Shown here piece by piece: positions 1 through 5,611 of a stretch of DNA of 7,043 bases. The DNA is from Eubacteriales bacterium. Lineage in GTDB: Bacteria > Bacillota > Clostridia > Lachnospirales > Lachnospiraceae. How positions within the stretch are numbered: position 1 is the first letter of the stretch; each line of letters starts with the position of its first letter. Under the pieces are notes generated by a model, which was given only the letters and a program-made list of their open reading frames with translations, was not told the origin of the DNA and made no database searches. The position numbers and the translations under genes were made by a program. The stretch lies in NCBI GenBank assembly GCA_030536565.1, contig JAUNPT010000095.1:1644-8686 (forward strand), written 5' to 3'.

Positions 1-785
1 GCACTTACTCCCTGATAAAGCAGCATTTTAAGTCCATTATACGCACACTTCCCCTGCTGTTCAACCAGCTTCATAAACTGAGTTTTTGCAGGATTATATA
101 TAATATCTACTCCAGCCTTAACCTTTTTATAAAAAGCTTCATCTTCTATTAACGCTCTGTTACATTCCGGATACAGACCTACACTTGATGTCTGTATTGT
201 GATGTAATCATCACCCAAAATGCTGTTATATTCGTCTATAGCTAATGGAATTACACATCTGCTGTTAAAATGTGCATTTACATCATCTGCAATCAGTTCT
301 GCCTTTGCAACAGTCCTGTTAAGCAGGTAAATGACAGACGCACCCTTATCTGCACATAAAAATGCAATTGCACGCGCAGCTCCGCCAGCTCCCAGAATAA
401 TAACCTTCTGGTTTTCAAGATTAATTCCCACATCACTCAGCTCTCTGTCCAGCCCTATGATATCTGTATTATAACCCTTAAAGCCATTGTCAGTCCTAAC
501 CAGTGTATTAACTGCTCCAATAGCCTTGGCAATTGGGTCAATATCCGCCAATGAAGAAATAACCGCCTGCTTGTAAGGCACTGTGACATTCATGCCCAGC
601 AAATTAAGCGCATATGCGCCCAAAACTGCATTATCCACCTGATTTTCTTCCACCTTAAATGTTACATATGCCATATCCAGCTTACAGCTTTCAGCCAGTG
701 TGTTATGGATTAATGGTGAAATAGAATGTCCTACGGGATTTCCTATAAGACCACATACTCTTGTTGTTCCTTTAATATTATTCAT
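1..785 (-). CDS. aroE: Shikimate 5-dehydrogenase, C-terminus cut by window edge
   Basis: Shikimate dehydrogenase makes the NADPH-dependent reduction of 3-dehydroshikimate to shikimate in the cytosolic chorismate pathway. The 261 visible residues carry the family's landmarks in order: the substrate-binding SISP at about 21-24, NVTVPYK at 66-72 with the catalytic Lys72, GAVNT at 90-94, GYNTD at 104-108 with the catalytic Asp, the dinucleotide-binding GAGGAA at 132-137, NRT at 156-158, and the C-terminal YNPAKT (230-235) and GLKMLLYQG (251-259). The family is usually about 270-290 residues, so perhaps 10-30 residues lie off the left edge. The ATG at 785-783 is preceded by AAAGGA (799-794) at 8-nt spacing. 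Its first 8 bases overlap the end of the upstream yqeG-like gene, which suggests translational coupling. The identification is very secure. Confidence 0.96.
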   Translation of the reverse strand, partial: MNNIKGTTRVCGLIGNPVGHSISPLIHNTLAESCKLDMAYVTFKVEENQVDNAVLGAYALNLLGMNVTVPYKQAVISSLADIDPIAKAIGAVNTLVRTDNGFKGYNTDIIGLDRELSDVGINLENQKVIILGAGGAARAIAFLCADKGASVIYLLNRTVAKAELIADDVNAHFNSRCVIPLAIDEYNSILGDDYITIQTSSVGLYPECNRALIEDEAFYKKVKAGVDIIYNPAKTQFMKLVEQQGKCAYNGLKMLLYQGVS

Positions 786-1323
786 TATTTCTATCCTTTA
801 ATATAATGTAATCTTTTCCATTATGCCTTCTTTTACTTTTCCTGTAAAAATAAAGCACAATCCACTCCAGTCTTCTTTTTAAAACTATTTGTATTTCCTC
901 ATGCGGGTCAATTGGTTTTACAAGTATTGTCTTAATACCCGCCCTGTTTGCCCCCCACACATCTGTAAAAAGCTGGTCACCAATAAATAGTGTATTCTTG
1001 CTGTCTGTTCCCATCATATTCATTGCCTTAACATAATTGACAGGAGATGGTTTTTTTGCCCTGCTTACATACTTAGACGCCACCTGCTCTGCCAGCGGCT
1101 TAACTCTTGTCTCTTTGTTATTAGATATGATACATGTATCAAAGCCTGTTTTTCTTAAGCTTTCAAACAAAGCAGCTGCTCTCTTTGTAACAGGTGCACC
1201 ATGTTCAACCAGTGTATTATCAACGTCAAATATTATCCCTCTGTATCCCTTATCGTATAGTTTTTTATAATCCACCTTATATGCTGAATCAACATACCAG
1301 TCAGGATAAAATCTTTTAAACAT
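778..1323 (-). CDS. yqeG: YqeG-family HAD-superfamily (IIIA) phosphatase
   Basis: A 181-residue HAD hydrolase of the YqeG type. Motif I DVDNT (33-37, nucleophile and acid/base Asp) sits in FDVDNTLVEHG; motif II is SNN (67-69); the motif III lysine lies in AKKPSP (89-94); motif IV is GDQLFTD (115-121), followed by the family's GANRAGIKTILV. The same Pfam family includes the mitochondrial phosphatidylglycerophosphate phosphatase Gep4, so a lipid phosphatase role is possible, but bacterial YqeG substrates are not settled. The basic, hydrophobic tail (about 149-166) could contact the membrane (inference). I chose the ATG at 1323 because GGAG lies 6 nt upstream and MFKRFYPDWYV is the usual family N-terminus. 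An in-frame start at 1383 would add 20 residues but is not family-like. It lies 92 nt after nrdR and overlaps aroE by 8 nt, so it probably belongs to their operon. Confidence 0.9.
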   Translation of the reverse strand: MFKRFYPDWYVDSAYKVDYKKLYDKGYRGIIFDVDNTLVEHGAPVTKRAAALFESLRKTGFDTCIISNNKETRVKPLAEQVASKYVSRAKKPSPVNYVKAMNMMGTDSKNTLFIGDQLFTDVWGANRAGIKTILVKPIDPHEEIQIVLKRRLEWIVLYFYRKSKRRHNGKDYIILKDRNNE

Positions 1324-1415
1324 ATCATTCTCCATTCTTATATAACAAACGCCTGATAAGCTAAAGATAAGAGGATATAACACATTTACTGTGCAATATC
1401 CCCTTTGGCATATAC

Positions 1416-1862
1416 TTAATTCAGGATTTTTTTAATCTCGTCCATAAACGTATTGACGTCCTTAAACTCCCTATATACAGAAGCAAATCTTACATAAGCA
1501 ACTTCATCAAGCTCCTTTAACTTGTCCATTACTATTCTGCCTATTGTAGTCGTTGGAATCTCTTTCTCACCCATATTAAAAATCTGGGTTTCAATCTCAT
1601 CAACCATTGTATTAATCTGGCTTAATGATATTGGTCTTTTATGGCAGGACCTGACTATACCTGCAACAATTTTCTCCCTGTCGTACGGCTCTCTGTTATC
1701 GTCCTTCTTAATTACAATGAGAGGCATTGTTTCCACCTTTTCATAAGTGGTAAATCTTTTCCCGCACTCATCACACTGACGTCTGCGCCTTATTGAGCTG
1801 TCATCAGTTGGTCTTGAATCAATTACTTTTGTGTTGTCTTTTCCACAAAATGGGCACTTCAC
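1416..1862 (-). CDS. nrdR: Transcriptional repressor NrdR (ribonucleotide reductase regulator)
   Basis: NrdR senses ATP/dATP through an ATP-cone and represses ribonucleotide reductase genes by binding NrdR boxes. The 148-residue product starts MKCPFCG and holds a four-cysteine zinc ribbon (Cys3, Cys6, Cys30, Cys33) with the family's IRRRRQCDECGKRFTTYE region, then the ATP-cone from about 48 to 138 (PLIVIKKD...VRFASVYREF). The length matches the family's roughly 150 residues. I chose a GTG start at 1862 because GGAGG at 1875-1871 lies 8 nt upstream and the zinc ribbon then begins at residue 3, as in other NrdRs. A TTG at 1877 would put that ribosome-binding site inside the coding region. It is the first gene of a probable nrdR-yqeG-aroE unit and is divergent from sigG. 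No ribonucleotide reductase gene is in view. Confidence 0.96.
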   Translation of the reverse strand: MKCPFCGKDNTKVIDSRPTDDSSIRRRRQCDECGKRFTTYEKVETMPLIVIKKDDNREPYDREKIVAGIVRSCHKRPISLSQINTMVDEIETQIFNMGEKEIPTTTIGRIVMDKLKELDEVAYVRFASVYREFKDVNTFMDEIKKILN

Positions 1863-1895
1863 GTTTCCTACCTCCAAACATAAAATTATAGAATA

Positions 1896-1924
1896 ATTAT
1901 AATTTAATATTACATTCCGGTCAA
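1896..1924 (-). promoter_or_regulatory. SigA-type promoter for nrdR-yqeG-aroE
   Basis: On the minus strand TTGACC (1924-1919) and TATAAT (1901-1896) are separated by exactly 17 nt, a near-perfect housekeeping promoter. Transcription would start near 1889 and leave a leader of about 27 nt before the GTG of nrdR. A second TATAAT at 1890-1885 has no evident -35 partner. No clear pair of NrdR boxes was seen here, so autoregulation is not supported by eye. Confidence 0.8.
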
Positions 1925-1948
1925 CTAAAAAAATGGATATTATTTGAA

Positions 1949-1977
1949 GTATAAAAGAAGGTCATCGGGCAATCCTT
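1949..1977 (+). promoter_or_regulatory. Candidate SigF-type promoter for sigG
   Basis: GTATA (1949-1953) fits the SigF -35 consensus GYWTA. GGCAATCCTT (1968-1977) matches six of the seven specified positions of the SigF -10 consensus GGnrAnAnTw. The spacer is 14 nt, one short of the usual 15. In Bacillus subtilis sigG is transcribed by SigF and later by SigG itself, so a SigF promoter is expected here. The start site would be near 1984, giving a leader of about 95 nt. The match is by eye and could be fortuitous in AT-rich DNA. Confidence 0.45.
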
Positions 1978-1994
1978 TTAATAAGCATTTAGAT

Positions 1995-2078
1995 ACAAGG
2001 AGGTAAAATCCTCTCCTCACCAAAGGATAAGTTCTAAAAACAGAACTGGATTTTGCTTCGCAAAACAAGGAGGATTAT
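1995..2078 (+). promoter_or_regulatory. Structured sigG 5' leader with a duplicated Shine-Dalgarno sequence
   Basis: The working ribosome-binding site AAGGAGG (2067-2073) lies 5 nt before the ATG. The 9-mer ACAAGGAGG occurs twice, at 1995-2003 with no start codon after it and at 2065-2073 before sigG. Between the copies, 2009-2018 is a tandem TCCTC repeat complementary to both. Bases 2007-2014 could pair with 2069-2076 (8 pairs, one G-U) and mask the true site. Alternatively 2010-2014 could pair with the decoy GGAGG at 1999-2003. Two small hairpins lie between: 2031-2035 with 2042-2046, and TTTTGC (2051-2056) with GCAAAA (2060-2065), which ends one base before the true site. The pairings are visible; a regulatory effect is inference. 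Confidence 0.45.
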
Positions 2079-2855
2079 ATGGCCGGATATAAAGTGGAAA
2101 TATGCGGTGTAAATACATCTGCACTGCCTCTGTTAAATTCTAAAGAAAAGGATGCTCTACTCAGGAAAATCAAAGCAGGTGACACAACTGCCCGGGACCA
2201 GTTTATTAAAGGTAATCTGCGTCTTGTACTAAGCATTGTACAGCGTTTTTCCCAGAGCAGTGAAAATATTGATGATTTATTTCAGATAGGCTGCGTTGGC
2301 ATGATTAAAGCCATCGACAACTTTGATATTTCTCAGGGTGTACAGTTCTCCACATATGCTGTACCTATGATTATCGGTGAAATAAAGCGTTACCTGCGTG
2401 ATAATAATGTAATACGCGTCAGCCGCTCCTTACGCGATACTGCCTATAAAGCTATTTATGCCAAGGAAAGTCTTATGCGTAAAAACCAAAAAGAACCGAC
2501 TATAACTGAAATTGCCTCAGAAGTCGGTATTGCAAAAGAGGATATCGTTATGGCATTAGATGCAGTACAAACTCCTGTTTCACTGTATGACCCAGTATAC
2601 AGTGATGGAGGTGACCCATTATATATTATGGACCAGGTTCAGGACAAAAAAGCCAAAGAAGAAAACTGGGTTATAAGCATTTCCCTTCGTGACGCACTTG
2701 ACAAGCTCCCCTCACGGGAAAGAAAAATCATTGACATGCGTTTCTTTGATGGAAAAACACAGATGGAAACCGCCTCTGAGATTGGGATTTCACAGGCGCA
2801 GGTCAGCCGTCTTGAAAAAAATGCCTTAAAAATAATGCGGCGTTATTTATCATAA
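2079..2855 (+). CDS. sigG: RNA polymerase sporulation-specific sigma factor SigG
   Basis: SigG directs late gene expression in the forespore, including genes for spore protection and germination. The 258-residue product begins with the KVEICGVNT segment (5-13) diagnostic of SigG and matches the usual length of about 255-260. Region 2 spans about 45-115 with the conserved core-binding DDLFQIGCVGMIKAIDNFD and FSTYAVPMIIGEIKRYLRD. Region 3 runs about 117-190, including SLYDPVYSDGGDP. Region 4 runs about 200-255 with the helix-turn-helix TQMETASEIGISQAQVSRLE (227-246). The ATG has a strong AAGGAGG 5 nt upstream. A spoIIGA-sigE pair, often found just before sigG in Firmicutes, is not upstream; nrdR lies divergently instead. 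A SigF-like promoter and structured leader precede it, and a YlmC/YmxH-family gene follows 101 nt later. Confidence 0.96.
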   Translation: MAGYKVEICGVNTSALPLLNSKEKDALLRKIKAGDTTARDQFIKGNLRLVLSIVQRFSQSSENIDDLFQIGCVGMIKAIDNFDISQGVQFSTYAVPMIIGEIKRYLRDNNVIRVSRSLRDTAYKAIYAKESLMRKNQKEPTITEIASEVGIAKEDIVMALDAVQTPVSLYDPVYSDGGDPLYIMDQVQDKKAKEENWVISISLRDALDKLPSRERKIIDMRFFDGKTQMETASEIGISQAQVSRLEKNALKIMRRYLS

Positions 2856-2956
2856 ACTAATATTCTGACCACAGCATATTTTTCATACTCTGCCCTCCTG
2901 TAACACATTATCTAAAGCGCGCATATAATAGATAATAAGTATTATTGGGGCAGATT

Positions 2957-3214
2957 ATGAGAGTATGTGATTTAAGGAATAAACAAATTATAAATCTATC
3001 CGACTGCAGGGCAATAGGTTATGCCTGTGATATAGATTTTGACCCACATACAGGCTGTGTCACTGCACTGATTGTTCCAGGTCCCGGACATTTATGCGGA
3101 TTTTTGGGACGTGATTTTGAATATATAATCCCATATAAATGTGTCAAAAACATTGGCCCAGACGTGATATTAGTAGATGTATGCCTTGATAAAATCAAAG
3201 AAAAATGCGTGTAA
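2957..3214 (+). CDS. ylmC: YlmC/YmxH-family (PRC-barrel-like) sporulation protein
   Basis: A small 85-residue protein of the YlmC/YmxH family, which has a PRC-barrel-like fold and is tied to sporulation mainly by distribution and gene neighbourhood; its molecular role is unknown. Family features are the N-terminal MRVCDLRNKQIINL, the central DIDFDPHTGCVTALIVPGPG (25-44), GRDFEYIIPY (51-60) and the closing IGPDVILVDV (66-75). It has eight cysteines (4, 17, 24, 34, 47, 62, 76, 84) and no signal peptide or membrane segment. I chose the ATG at 2957, with GGGG at 2947-2950 as a weak ribosome-binding site, over an in-frame TTG at 2945, because the family begins MR. It lies 101 nt after sigG on the same strand with no clear terminator between, so read-through from sigG is likely. 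Confidence 0.85.
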   Translation: MRVCDLRNKQIINLSDCRAIGYACDIDFDPHTGCVTALIVPGPGHLCGFLGRDFEYIIPYKCVKNIGPDVILVDVCLDKIKEKCV

Positions 3215-3258
3215 GCCTGCTAAAATATTATGTTTTTCTTTTGTAAATGCTTCTATTA

Positions 3259-3267
3259 TGCTATAAT
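3259..3267 (+). promoter_or_regulatory. Extended -10 promoter for the lactonase-family gene
   Basis: TGCTATAAT (3259-3267) is a perfect -10 hexamer with the extended TGn element. No good -35 exists: TTGTAA at 3241-3246 is only 15 nt away. The extended -10 may compensate for that, or an activator may be needed. The predicted start is near 3274, giving a leader of about 32 nt with GGAGG at 3293-3297. Confidence 0.6.
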
Positions 3268-3290
3268 ATACGCAAATAAAAACGTATATT
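3265..3290. promoter_or_regulatory. Palindrome over the -10 and start site of the lactonase gene (candidate operator)
   Basis: AATATACG (3265-3272) and CGTATATT (3283-3290) are perfect 8-bp inverted repeats separated by 10 bp. A second inverted pair, CGCAA (3271-3275) and TTGCG (3289-3293), overlaps them. The left arm includes the end of the -10 hexamer and lies upstream of the predicted start, so it would not be in the RNA. This favours a DNA-level repressor site over an RNA hairpin. No regulator gene lies next to it. Confidence 0.4.
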
Positions 3291-3305
3291 GCGGAGGGCA
3301 GGACA

Positions 3306-4352
3306 ATGGATAAAAAATATGTTGCCTACGTTGGAAGCTACACTAACGAGTCAGGTAAAGGAATCCATATATATGACATGGATGTAAAAAACGGATTTAT
3401 TAAAGAAAGAAATGAAGTCATTATTGACAACCCATCATTTATAACATTTTCCCCAGACAAGCAGTTTTTGTATTCTATCTGTGACCAGGGTGTTTCAGCA
3501 TTCGCAGTACTGCCTGATGGAAACCTTGAACTTATGAATGTACAATCCATCAATGGAATGAGAGGCTGCCATCTTTCTGTTACATCAGACAATCGTTTTC
3601 TAATTGTTTCGGGTTACCATGATGGCAAGGTTACTGTCATGAACCTTGAAAGTGATGGACGTATTGGTATGATTGCTGATGAGCTTTTCCATAAAGGTCT
3701 TGGCAGCATAGCTGAACGCAATTTCAGACCTCATATCAGCAACGCTGTATTTACTCCAGATGAAGAATTGCTCTGTGTATGCGATTTAGGCATTGACCAG
3801 ATAAAGCTCTATGAGTTTAATCACACTTCTGGCCGATTAAAGCTTTTTGACATTGTACGCTCACAGCTGGAATCCGCTCCAAGACAGATTGTCTTTAGTC
3901 CTGACGGACGTTTTGCCTATGTTGTCTGCGAGCAGAAAAATTACATCAATGTATATTCCTATGACAAAAATTCCGAAAAGAATCGTTTTGAATTAATTCA
4001 GAATATCTTTACAGTAAGACGTGACCACAAAACTAACAGTGCCGCATCTAACATAATAATTACAAATAATGGAAACAATCTTATCTGCTCTAACGCTGGT
4101 GATAATACTGTTACAGTATACAAAATCAACAAAAAAACCGGGGAACTTTCCACATTAAGCTCGCTCCCTGTCAGTGGTGATTACCCAAAATACATTGCTT
4201 CATTTCCTGATGACAGGCATATAATGAGTATGAATAATGATGGCAACTCCATCACGCTGTTCACGATTCATTACGACAAGGGCCTGATAGTCATGAATGG
4301 GCCTGAGCACAAGGTTTCGCATCCAAATAATATGATAATTAAAGAGCTTTAA
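3306..4352 (+). CDS. Lactonase-family seven-bladed beta-propeller protein (6-phosphogluconolactonase-like)
   Basis: A 348-residue cytosolic protein of the lactonase (Pgl/YkgB-like) beta-propeller family; there is no signal peptide. It shows the N-terminal YVGSYT (8-13), repeated blade signatures with SPD or TPD turns (FSPDKQFLYS 48-57, FTPDEELLCV 149-158, FSPDGRFAYV 197-206), the CH pair at 88-89, RPHIS (141-145) and DLGIDQIKLYEF (160-171). Canonical members hydrolyse 6-phosphogluconolactone in the oxidative pentose phosphate pathway. Here several usual polar positions differ: the expected GPRH reads APRQ (191-194), and the expected histidine in the IHIT-like strand reads IIIT (250-253). The substrate is therefore uncertain. 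The ATG has GGAGG 8 nt upstream. It has its own promoter with an overlapping palindrome and ends at a terminator region convergent with trpS. Confidence 0.85.
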   Translation: MDKKYVAYVGSYTNESGKGIHIYDMDVKNGFIKERNEVIIDNPSFITFSPDKQFLYSICDQGVSAFAVLPDGNLELMNVQSINGMRGCHLSVTSDNRFLIVSGYHDGKVTVMNLESDGRIGMIADELFHKGLGSIAERNFRPHISNAVFTPDEELLCVCDLGIDQIKLYEFNHTSGRLKLFDIVRSQLESAPRQIVFSPDGRFAYVVCEQKNYINVYSYDKNSEKNRFELIQNIFTVRRDHKTNSAASNIIITNNGNNLICSNAGDNTVTVYKINKKTGELSTLSSLPVSGDYPKYIASFPDDRHIMSMNNDGNSITLFTIHYDKGLIVMNGPEHKVSHPNNMIIKEL

Positions 4353-4368
4353 CTTATAGCTCTGTTTT
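4343..4368 (+). terminator. Short intrinsic terminator candidate at the end of the lactonase gene
   Basis: AGAGCT (4343-4348) pairs with AGCTCT (4358-4363) across a 9-nt loop and is followed by GTTTT. The stem begins inside the last codons and spans the stop. It is short, so it may work together with the longer stem-loop downstream. Confidence 0.45.
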
Positions 4369-4379
4369 CACTTGAATTA

Positions 4380-4437
4380 AATAAGGCTGTGGTTTATATG
4401 GGATTGATATTTACCCTATATAAACCACAGCCTTATT
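4380..4437. terminator. Long stem-loop, probable bidirectional terminator between convergent genes
   Basis: Bases 4380-4399 are a perfect 20-bp inverted repeat of 4418-4437. The stem continues with GGG (4400-4402) against CCC (4414-4416) after a single bulged T at 4417, around an 11-nt loop. It lies between the convergent lactonase gene and trpS and is symmetric, so it could end both transcripts. Neither side has a long uninterrupted U-tract; the base of each arm is A/T-rich (AATAAGG and CCTTATT), which partly substitutes. It may also protect 3' ends. Confidence 0.8.
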
Positions 4438-4455
4438 ATACGCCTAAGTACCGGC

Positions 4456-5541
4456 CTACCGTGTATATTTCTCTGCCTGAACCTTAATAAGCTCTGCATC
4501 ATCGAAATAATTAATCTTCATTGCAGCTTTTACTTCATTGAGTGTTTCCTGTGCGGCATCATATGCAGCCCTTGTGCCCTGCTGCAGGATATCATATACG
4601 CCAGGAATATCCTTCTCATATGCATGTCTTCTTGCACGAATTGGCTCCAACTGCTTCTGAAGCACGTTATTAAGGAACTTCTTAACCTTAACGTCGCCTA
4701 ATCCGCCTCTCTGGTAATGCTCCTTCAACTCATCAAGATTAGAATAATCTGGCAGAAATTCAGCAAAATCCTCCTGACTTGAGAAAGCATCCAGATATGT
4801 GAATACACAGTTGCCTTCTATCTTACCCGGGTCTTCTACACGAAGATGGTCAGGATCTGTATACATGCTCATTACCTTCTTCTTCACTTCATCTGGTGTA
4901 TCAGAAAGATAAATACAATTTCCTAAGGATTTACTCATTTTTGCCTTGCCATCTGTGCCCGGAAGCCTTAAACATGCCTTATTGTCTGGAAGCAGAATAT
5001 CTGGCTCAACAAGCGTATCACCATATACCGAATTAAATTTGCGGACAATTTCCCTTGCCTGCTCAAGCATCGGCTCCTGGTCCTCACCAACCGGAACTGT
5101 TGTTGCCTTAAAGGCAGTAATATCCGAGGCCTGACTTATTGGATAGGTAAAGAAACCAACTGGAATACTCGCTTCAAAATTACGCATCTGAATCTCAGAC
5201 TTAACCGTAGGATTTCTCTGTAGTCTTGAGACTGTAACTAAATTCATATAATAAAATGTTAATTCTGTCAGCTGTGGAATCTGTGACTGAATGAAAATAT
5301 TAGTTTTTGCCGGATCAATCCCTACAGATAAATAATCAAGTGCAACCTCAATGATATTCTGACGAACCTTCTCTGGATTATCAGCATTGTCCGTCAATGC
5401 CTGTGCATCTGCAATCATAATAAATATTTTATCAAATTCACCTGAATTTTGTAATTCAACTCTTCTCTTTAAAGAACCTACATAGTGTCCAAGATGAAGT
5501 CTTCCTGTAGGCCTGTCGCCCGTTAATATAATCTTTGACAT
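4456..5541 (-). CDS. trpS: Tryptophanyl-tRNA synthetase (TrpRS II-like type)
   Basis: A class Ic aminoacyl-tRNA synthetase that activates tryptophan with ATP and charges tRNA-Trp in the cytosol. The 361-residue product has the HIGH-type signature HLGH (16-19) in LTGDRPTGRLHLGHYVGSL, the PVGEDQ segment (150-155) and a perfect KMSKS (201-205) followed by LGN. The stretches LVTVSRLQRNPTVK (101-114) and YQRGGLGDVKVKK (276-288) resemble, from memory, the Deinococcus TrpRS II branch more than the Bacillus TrpS branch, whose N-terminus reads FSGIQPSG. It is about 30 residues longer than the Bacillus enzyme. The ATG at 5541 has AGGGAG (5552-5547) 5 nt upstream. It is transcribed alone in this window, divergent from pyrB, with a structured leader of about 140 nt and no recognisable T-box. 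Confidence 0.95.
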   Translation of the reverse strand: MSKIILTGDRPTGRLHLGHYVGSLKRRVELQNSGEFDKIFIMIADAQALTDNADNPEKVRQNIIEVALDYLSVGIDPAKTNIFIQSQIPQLTELTFYYMNLVTVSRLQRNPTVKSEIQMRNFEASIPVGFFTYPISQASDITAFKATTVPVGEDQEPMLEQAREIVRKFNSVYGDTLVEPDILLPDNKACLRLPGTDGKAKMSKSLGNCIYLSDTPDEVKKKVMSMYTDPDHLRVEDPGKIEGNCVFTYLDAFSSQEDFAEFLPDYSNLDELKEHYQRGGLGDVKVKKFLNNVLQKQLEPIRARRHAYEKDIPGVYDILQQGTRAAYDAAQETLNEVKAAMKINYFDDAELIKVQAEKYTR

Positions 5542-5611
5542 TTTTTCTCCCTGCTTAATTTAATTAATATATCAACGCATTATCCCGCTGAACTTTCTAT
5601 ATAGCTTAGAC

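Noticed and set aside
1863..1877. TTG start for nrdR giving five extra residues
   Set aside because: It would place the strong GGAGG inside the coding region; the GTG at 1862 is correctly spaced and gives the family's MKCPFCG start.
2924..2929. TATAAT before the YlmC-family gene as a separate promoter
   Set aside because: No -35 element lies at 16-18 nt and there is no TGn extension; it is too weak to call in AT-rich DNA.
3197..3241. AAAGAAAAA / TTTTTCTTT inverted repeat as a terminator for the YlmC-family gene
   Set aside because: The 9-bp stem is almost entirely A-T with a 27-nt loop, so it would be unstable; it probably reflects AT-rich composition.
3338..3592. Antisense and other-frame reading frames inside the lactonase, nrdR, yqeG, trpS and pyrB genes
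   Set aside because: They overlap well-supported genes, lack ribosome-binding sites and show no recognisable protein family features.
5597..5604. CTATATAG, resembling the core of an NrdR box
   Set aside because: It is a single short core without the flanking arms or the usual second box, and it lies in the trpS leader rather than before a ribonucleotide reductase gene.
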